7,243 nucleotides of DNA from Clostridia bacterium (GTDB lineage: Bacteria; Bacillota; Clostridia; Oscillospirales; Butyricicoccaceae): assembly GCA_900763355.1 (NCBI GenBank), contig CAAFJY010000091.1:1-7243 (forward strand), read 5' to 3'. Below are positions 4,121-7,243 of the stretch, piece after piece. Position numbers and translations under genes: made by a program. The stretch's first letter is position 1; every line of letters starts with the position of its first letter. Below the pieces are notes generated by a model. That model did no database searches and had not been told where the DNA came from. It saw only the letters and a program-made list of their open reading frames with translations.

Positions 4121-5725
4121 ATGACACAGATCGACTTGAAGCAATATGGCATTACGGACGTGCAGGACATCGTCCGCAATCCTTCTTACGAAGAGCTCTT
4201 CCGGGAAGAGACCCAGTCCGGGCTGGAAGGCTATGAAAAAGGCCAGGTCAGCGAGCTGGGCGCGGTCAACGTCATGACCGGCGTGTACACCGGCCGCTCC
4301 CCCAAGGACAAGTTCATCGTGGTGGACGACACCTCCCGGGACACCATGTGGTGGACCACCCCCGAATATCCCAACGACAACCATCCCGCCTCGGAGGAGA
4401 CCTGGGCCGCGGTGAAAAAAATCGCGCAGAAAGAGCTCTCCGGGAAGAAGCTCTATGTGGTGGACGCCTTCTGCGGCGACAACAAGGACACCCGGATGGC
4501 TGTCCGCTTCATCATGGAGGTGGCGTGGCAGGCCCACTTCGTGGAGAATATGTTCATCAAGCCCTCGGCCCAGGAGCTGGCCGATTTCAAGCCCGATTTC
4601 GTGGTCTATAACGCCTCCAAGGCCAAGGTGGAGAATTACAAGGAGCTGGGGCTCAATTCCGAGACCGCCGTGGTCTTCAACCTCACCAGCCGGGAGCAGG
4701 TCATCATCAACACCTGGTACGGCGGCGAGATGAAGAAGGGCATGTTCTCCATGATGAACTACTACCTCCCCCTCAAGGGCATCGCCTCCATGCACTGCTC
4801 GGCCAACACCGACATGAACGGCCAGAACACCGCCATCTTCTTCGGCCTGTCGGGTACCGGCAAGACCACCCTGTCCACCGATCCCCACCGTCTCCTCATC
4901 GGTGACGACGAGCACGGCTGGGACGACCACGGCGTCTTCAACTTCGAGGGCGGCTGCTATGCCAAGGTCATCAACCTGGACAAGGATTCCGAGCCCGATA
5001 TCTACAACGCCATCCGCCGCAACGCCCTGCTGGAAAACGTCACCCTGGACGAAAACGGCAAGATCGACTTCGCCGACAAGAGCGTCACCGAGAACACCCG
5101 CGTTTCCTACCCCATCGACCACATCGAAAAGATCGTCCGCCCCGTCTCCTCCGCCCCCGACGCGAAAAATGTCATCTTCCTCTCCGCCGACGCCTTCGGC
5201 GTGCTGCCCCCCGTCTCCATCCTCACCCCGGAGCAGACCAAGTATTACTTCCTCTCCGGCTTCACCGCCAAGCTGGCGGGCACCGAGCGGGGCATCACCG
5301 AGCCCACCCCCACCTTCTCCGCCTGCTTCGGACAGGCCTTTTTGGAGCTGCATCCCACCAAATATGCCGAGGAGCTGGTGCGCAAGATGGAAAAGAGCGG
5401 GGCACGGGCGTTCCTGGTGAACACCGGCTGGAACGGCACCGGCAAGCGCATCTCCATCAAGGACACCCGCGGCATCATCGACGCCATCCTCAGCGGCGAC
5501 ATCCTCAAGGCCGGGACCAAGACCATCCCCTATTTCAATCTGGAGGTCCCCACCGCTCTCCCCGGGGTGGACAGCGGCATCCTGGATCCCCGGGATACCT
5601 ATGCCGACCCCGCCCAGTGGGAGGAAAAGGCCAAGGATCTGGCCTCCCGCTTCATCAAAAACTTCGTCAAGTACGAGGGCAACGAAGCCGGCAAGGCCCT
5701 GGTCTCCGCCGGGCCCCAGCTCTAA
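4121..5725 (+). CDS. pckA: Phosphoenolpyruvate carboxykinase (ATP)
   Basis: The 534-residue enzyme interconverts oxaloacetate + ATP and phosphoenolpyruvate + CO2 + ADP in the cytosol. It serves gluconeogenesis or, in many anaerobes, CO2 fixation toward oxaloacetate. Length and motifs match the ATP-dependent family (E. coli Pck, 540 residues). GRSPKDKF is at 58-65, with the substrate-binding Arg59. YGGEMKKGMF (200-209) provides the metal- and substrate-binding lysines, and His225 lies in SMHCSAN. The P-loop GLSGTGKTTLS is at 242-252. The metal-binding IGDDEHGWDDHGVFNFEGGCYAK spans 260-282 (Asp262/Asp263), and Arg327 lies in TRVSYPI. All expected catalytic residues appear present. The ATG at 4121 is chosen because AGAAAGAGG precedes it by 10 bases; an upstream GTG at 4085 would add 12 unrelated residues. 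It is monocistronic, with its own promoter and tandem terminators. Confidence 0.98.
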   Translation: MTQIDLKQYGITDVQDIVRNPSYEELFREETQSGLEGYEKGQVSELGAVNVMTGVYTGRSPKDKFIVVDDTSRDTMWWTTPEYPNDNHPASEETWAAVKKIAQKELSGKKLYVVDAFCGDNKDTRMAVRFIMEVAWQAHFVENMFIKPSAQELADFKPDFVVYNASKAKVENYKELGLNSETAVVFNLTSREQVIINTWYGGEMKKGMFSMMNYYLPLKGIASMHCSANTDMNGQNTAIFFGLSGTGKTTLSTDPHRLLIGDDEHGWDDHGVFNFEGGCYAKVINLDKDSEPDIYNAIRRNALLENVTLDENGKIDFADKSVTENTRVSYPIDHIEKIVRPVSSAPDAKNVIFLSADAFGVLPPVSILTPEQTKYYFLSGFTAKLAGTERGITEPTPTFSACFGQAFLELHPTKYAEELVRKMEKSGARAFLVNTGWNGTGKRISIKDTRGIIDAILSGDILKAGTKTIPYFNLEVPTALPGVDSGILDPRDTYADPAQWEEKAKDLASRFIKNFVKYEGNEAGKALVSAGPQL

Positions 5726-5747
5726 GCTACAGCATATCCAAACCGAA

Positions 5748-5782
5748 AAAAGCCGCCGCCCGAGGCCCGGGCGGCGGCTTTT
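5748..5782. terminator. Intrinsic terminator after pckA (first of a tandem pair)
   Basis: A perfect 15-bp stem (arms 5748-5762 and 5768-5782, 5-base loop) reads AAAAGCCGCCGCCCG and its complement and ends in TTTT. It begins 22 bases after the pckA stop. The minus strand also ends in a run of six T (5746-5751), so it can act in both directions. Confidence 0.92.
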
Positions 5783-5807
5783 CTGCGCTTTTTTGCGGGA
5801 TTTTCCG

Positions 5808-5854
5808 AAAAAACCGGCCGCCGCCGTACTGCGGGAGCACGGCGGCGGCCTTTT
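5808..5854. terminator. Second bidirectional terminator, serving the regulator gene
   Basis: A perfect 12-bp stem has arms GGCCGCCGCCGT (5816-5827) and ACGGCGGCGGCC (5839-5850) around an 11-base loop. On the plus strand TTTT follows directly. On the minus strand GG and then TTTTTT (5808-5813) follow, making this the terminator of the minus-strand iron-regulator transcript. Its stop codon lies 33 bases upstream of the hairpin. Confidence 0.85.
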
Positions 5855-5886
5855 GGATCGTAATAAGGGGGAAATGAGAATGGGCG

Positions 5887-6279
5887 TTAGTTGAGAGATT
5901 GCGGGACCTCCTCCGGCGGGAGATCGGGAGCCAGCTCCGGGATCTGAGCCAGAAGGAGATAGGCCGCGTTTTCACAGGCGCTTTCGTCCAGCTCCAGCGC
6001 TTGGCGCAGACGGCGGCACAGGGGCAGGAGAGAGCCGGCATAGCGGGCCGCGGCGGTCCGCCCGGCATCGGTGAGATAGATCATCCCATACCGCTCCTTG
6101 GTCACCAGCTCCATCTGACACAGGCTGTGGACCATGGTGTGGACGCTGGGCTTTGCCACGTTGAGCCGCCGGGCCAGATCAGTACAGCGCACGCCGCCCC
6201 GGTCGCCGGAGAGCTGCCGGAGCGCCACCAGATAGCGGATGTTCGCCGGTGTAAAAGTGTGTTGCACAGTGGGATTCAT
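5887..6279 (-). CDS. Short DtxR/MntR-like metal-dependent regulator (variant)
   Basis: The 130-residue protein has an N-terminal winged helix-turn-helix of DtxR/MntR type. Helices span about 12-25 (ANIRYLVALRQL) and 29-57, with the recognition part LARRLNVAKPSVHTMVHSL; the wing and following segment VTKERYGMIYLTDAGRTAA is at 59-77. AGGAGG (6285-6290) lies 5 bases before the ATG, which fixes the start; the frame stays open far upstream only as an out-of-frame reading of feoB. It is the last gene of the feoB locus, and regulators of this type beside feoB normally control Fe(II) uptake. Oddly, the C-terminal half (78-130) lacks the RH and E-x-x-EH-type ligands expected of DtxR, and its only histidines are 7, 47 and 51. 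It may sense metal differently or not at all. Distant MarR-like wHTH assignment is the alternative. Confidence 0.75.
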   Translation of the reverse strand: MNPTVQHTFTPANIRYLVALRQLSGDRGGVRCTDLARRLNVAKPSVHTMVHSLCQMELVTKERYGMIYLTDAGRTAAARYAGSLLPLCRRLRQALELDESACENAAYLLLAQIPELAPDLPPEEVPQSLN

Positions 6280-6291
6280 GGCTGCCTCCTG

Positions 6292-6331
6292 AAAAAAAGA
6301 GCGGGGGCGCAGGGCGTTCTGCACCCCCCGC
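6292..6331 (-). terminator. Terminator/attenuator just before the regulator gene
   Basis: On the minus strand a 12-bp stem with one bulged G and one G-U pair (arms 6319-6331 and 6301-6312, 6-base loop) is followed by TC and then TTTTTTT (6292-6298). The run of T ends one base before the regulator's Shine-Dalgarno (6285-6290). It would end most feoB-operon transcripts and leave the regulator to read-through. Confidence 0.85.
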
Positions 6332-6337
6332 CGGGGT

Positions 6338-6511
6338 TTAAGAGTGCTTGTGGCAGGAGCCGTGCATGGCGCAGTGGGCGCAGCCGGCGCCGCAGGAGTT
6401 CTTTCCCGCCTTTTTCTGTCGGATGAGATAGCGGCTGATGGCGATGACCACGGCCAGCAGAACGAGGGAGATGATGATCGTCCCCAGATTCTCCGAAAAC
6501 CAATGCAGCAT
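6338..6511 (-). CDS. FeoB-associated Cys-rich membrane protein
   Basis: The 57-residue protein is the small FeoB-associated Cys-rich membrane protein of Firmicutes. A single membrane helix spans about residues 9-30 (LGTIIISLVLLAVVIAISRYLI). It is followed by a basic stop-transfer patch (RQKKAGK) and a cysteine/histidine tail with Cys40, Cys44, Cys47 and Cys53 plus His46, His50, His54 and His56. The topology puts the metal-binding tail in the cytoplasm. Its role is probably to receive or guide Fe(II) at the inner mouth of FeoB; this is inferred in the family and not firmly shown. AAGGAGG (6520-6526) lies 8 bases before the ATG. It sits between feoB (97 bases upstream) and the DtxR-like regulator, the usual position for this family. 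Confidence 0.93.
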   Translation of the reverse strand: MLHWFSENLGTIIISLVLLAVVIAISRYLIRQKKAGKNSCGAGCAHCAMHGSCHKHS

Positions 6512-6533
6512 GAAAAGGACCTCCTTGGAAGGA

Positions 6534-6559
6534 CTCCCGGCGGGCGCACCCGCCGGGAG
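6534..6559 (-). repeat. GC hairpin between feoB and the Cys-rich protein gene
   Basis: A perfect 11-bp inverted repeat (CTCCCGGCGGG 6534-6544 and its complement 6549-6559) has a 4-base loop. No T-tract follows on either strand, so it is not an intrinsic terminator. It ends 7 bases before the Shine-Dalgarno of the downstream gene. It may protect the feoB message from exonucleases or set relative expression within the operon. Confidence 0.6.
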
Positions 6560-6560
6560 C

Positions 6561-6588
6561 GTGAAAGTGAAGTGAGAGTGAGGTGAGG
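6561..6588. repeat. Short direct repeats of GTGAR
   Basis: Five tandem units on the plus strand, GTGAAA, GTGAA, GTGAGA, GTGAG and GTGAGG, alternate 6-5-6-5-6 bases. In the minus-strand transcript this is a C/U/A-rich, G-free stretch of 28 bases between feoB and the hairpin at 6534-6559. It is probably unstructured. Function is unknown. Confidence 0.5.
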
Positions 6589-6608
6589 GAAGACAAGCAG
6601 GCGCAGCC

Positions 6609-7243
6609 TTATTTGATCTTGGTGGTGAGCTTGTCGGCTTCCTGATAGGGCTTGACCAGGAAGTAGATGATCAGGGCCAGGGAAGCCAGGGCGGCGATGA
6701 GGCCGATGATGTTCAGGTTGCCGGTGAAGGCATTGCCGAACTGGTTGATCATCAGGGCGATCAGGTAAGCGAAGCCGCACTGATAGCCGATGGCGAACCA
6801 GGTCCACTTGGGGTTGTTCATCTCCCGCTTGATGGCGCCGATGGCAGCGAAGCAGGGAGCGCACAGCAGGTTGAAGACCAGGAAGGAATAAGCGGTGATG
6901 CCGGTGAAGTGCATGGCCAGGTTCTGATAGACCGTGCCGTCGCCGCCGCCATAGAGGATGCCCATGGTGCCGACGATGTTCTCCTTGGCCACCAGGCCGG
7001 TGATGGAGGCCACAGCGGCCTGCCAGTTGCCCCAGCCGAGAGGAGCAAAGATCCAGGCGATGGCCCCGCCGATCTTGGCCAGGATGGAGGCGTCGATCTG
7101 ATCCTCAGACAGCATCTGGAAGGAGCCGTCCACCCAGCCGAAGTAGGTGGTGAACCAGACCACGATGGTGGAGAGGAGGATGATGGTACCGGCCTTCTTG
7201 ATGAAGGACCAGCCGCGCTCCCACATGGAGCGGAGGACGTTGC
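6609..7243 (-). CDS. feoB: Ferrous iron transport protein B, C-terminal part (cut by window edge)
   Basis: The 210 visible residues are the C-terminal third of FeoB, the GTP-dependent Fe(II) importer of the cytoplasmic membrane. The frame stays open to the window edge, so the G domain and first membrane half lie outside. Visible parts are a membrane helix at about 18-36 (GTIILLSTIVVWFTTYFGW), a hydrophobic segment near 55-70, and the Gate motif TGLVAKENIVGTMGILYG (81-98). The FeoB C-terminal domain follows, with LCAPCFAAIGAIKRE (126-140, Cys127 and Cys130) and TWFAIGYQCGFAYLIALMI (147-165), then a last helix at about 176-196 (NLNIIGLIAALASLALIIYFLV) and a basic cytoplasmic tail. The protein ends normally at TAA. 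It is the first visible gene of a locus continued by the Cys-rich membrane protein and the regulator. The promoter and any feoA would be to the right of the window. Confidence 0.96.
   Translation of the reverse strand, partial: NVLRSMWERGWSFIKKAGTIILLSTIVVWFTTYFGWVDGSFQMLSEDQIDASILAKIGGAIAWIFAPLGWGNWQAAVASITGLVAKENIVGTMGILYGGGDGTVYQNLAMHFTGITAYSFLVFNLLCAPCFAAIGAIKREMNNPKWTWFAIGYQCGFAYLIALMINQFGNAFTGNLNIIGLIAALASLALIIYFLVKPYQEADKLTTKIK

Noticed and set aside
3845..5353. 502-codon open frame on the minus strand opposite pckA
   Set aside because: It is antisense to a pckA gene with every family motif. The translation is low-complexity Gly/Val/His-rich, as expected from the complement of GC-rich codons. 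It has no recognisable domain.
6280..6864. Extended N-terminus (195 residues) of the regulator frame
   Set aside because: The upstream part reads feoB and the Cys-rich protein gene out of frame and is Arg/Pro/Ser-rich. The strong AGGAGG and the start of the wHTH domain place the real start at 6279.

Overview
The window looks like a stretch of chromosome from a GC-rich anaerobic Firmicute, probably a gut Oscillospiraceae/Clostridia-type bacterium. Coding regions are GC-rich and intergenic promoters and terminator tails are AT-rich. Shine-Dalgarno sites are of the strong AGGAGG type. Several families are typical of Clostridia: DUF2325, DUF3793, the FeoB-associated Cys-rich membrane protein, and a small HMA protein coupled to an AraC regulator. 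The taxonomic call is inferred from gene families and composition; no marker gene is present.

Layout, left to right. (1) A plus-strand NagD-like HAD phosphatase (105-890) ends at a bidirectional terminator. (2) A minus-strand operon, read right to left, runs DUF2325 (2368-2087), DUF3793 (2084-1530), short-chain flavodoxin (1486-1061) and a possible 29-residue hydrophobic miniprotein (1055-966). (3) A minus-strand pair follows: an HMA metal-binding protein (3779-3516) overlapping an AraC-family regulator (3519-2536), closed by a strong terminator. (4) A divergent intergenic region (3847-4120) carries a near-consensus promoter on each strand and phased A-tracts. (5) ATP-dependent phosphoenolpyruvate carboxykinase pckA (4121-5725, plus) ends at tandem bidirectional terminators. 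(6) A minus-strand ferrous-iron locus enters from the right edge: the C-terminal third of feoB, the 57-residue FeoB-associated Cys-rich membrane protein, and a short DtxR/MntR-like regulator preceded by its own terminator/attenuator.

The unifying theme is probably iron or metal homeostasis. FeoB imports Fe(II), flavodoxin classically replaces ferredoxin when iron is scarce, and the HMA protein binds a soft metal through CxxC. Two intergenic sites share the pattern GTTAA-N6-CTAAC, in the same orientation. One lies just after the predicted start site of the HMA-AraC operon; the other lies upstream of the DUF2325-DUF3793-flavodoxin operon. I infer a common repressor, possibly a DtxR-family protein such as the one encoded here, but the sequence does not prove the pairing. 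pckA (gluconeogenesis/anaplerosis) and the HAD phosphatase appear to be independent housekeeping units between these modules.

No tRNA, rRNA, CRISPR array, insertion sequence or riboswitch was recognised. The most useful leads are the shared operator, the regulator that lacks recognisable DtxR metal ligands, the terminator abutting that regulator's ribosome binding site, and the uncharacterised DUF2325-DUF3793-flavodoxin-miniprotein operon.
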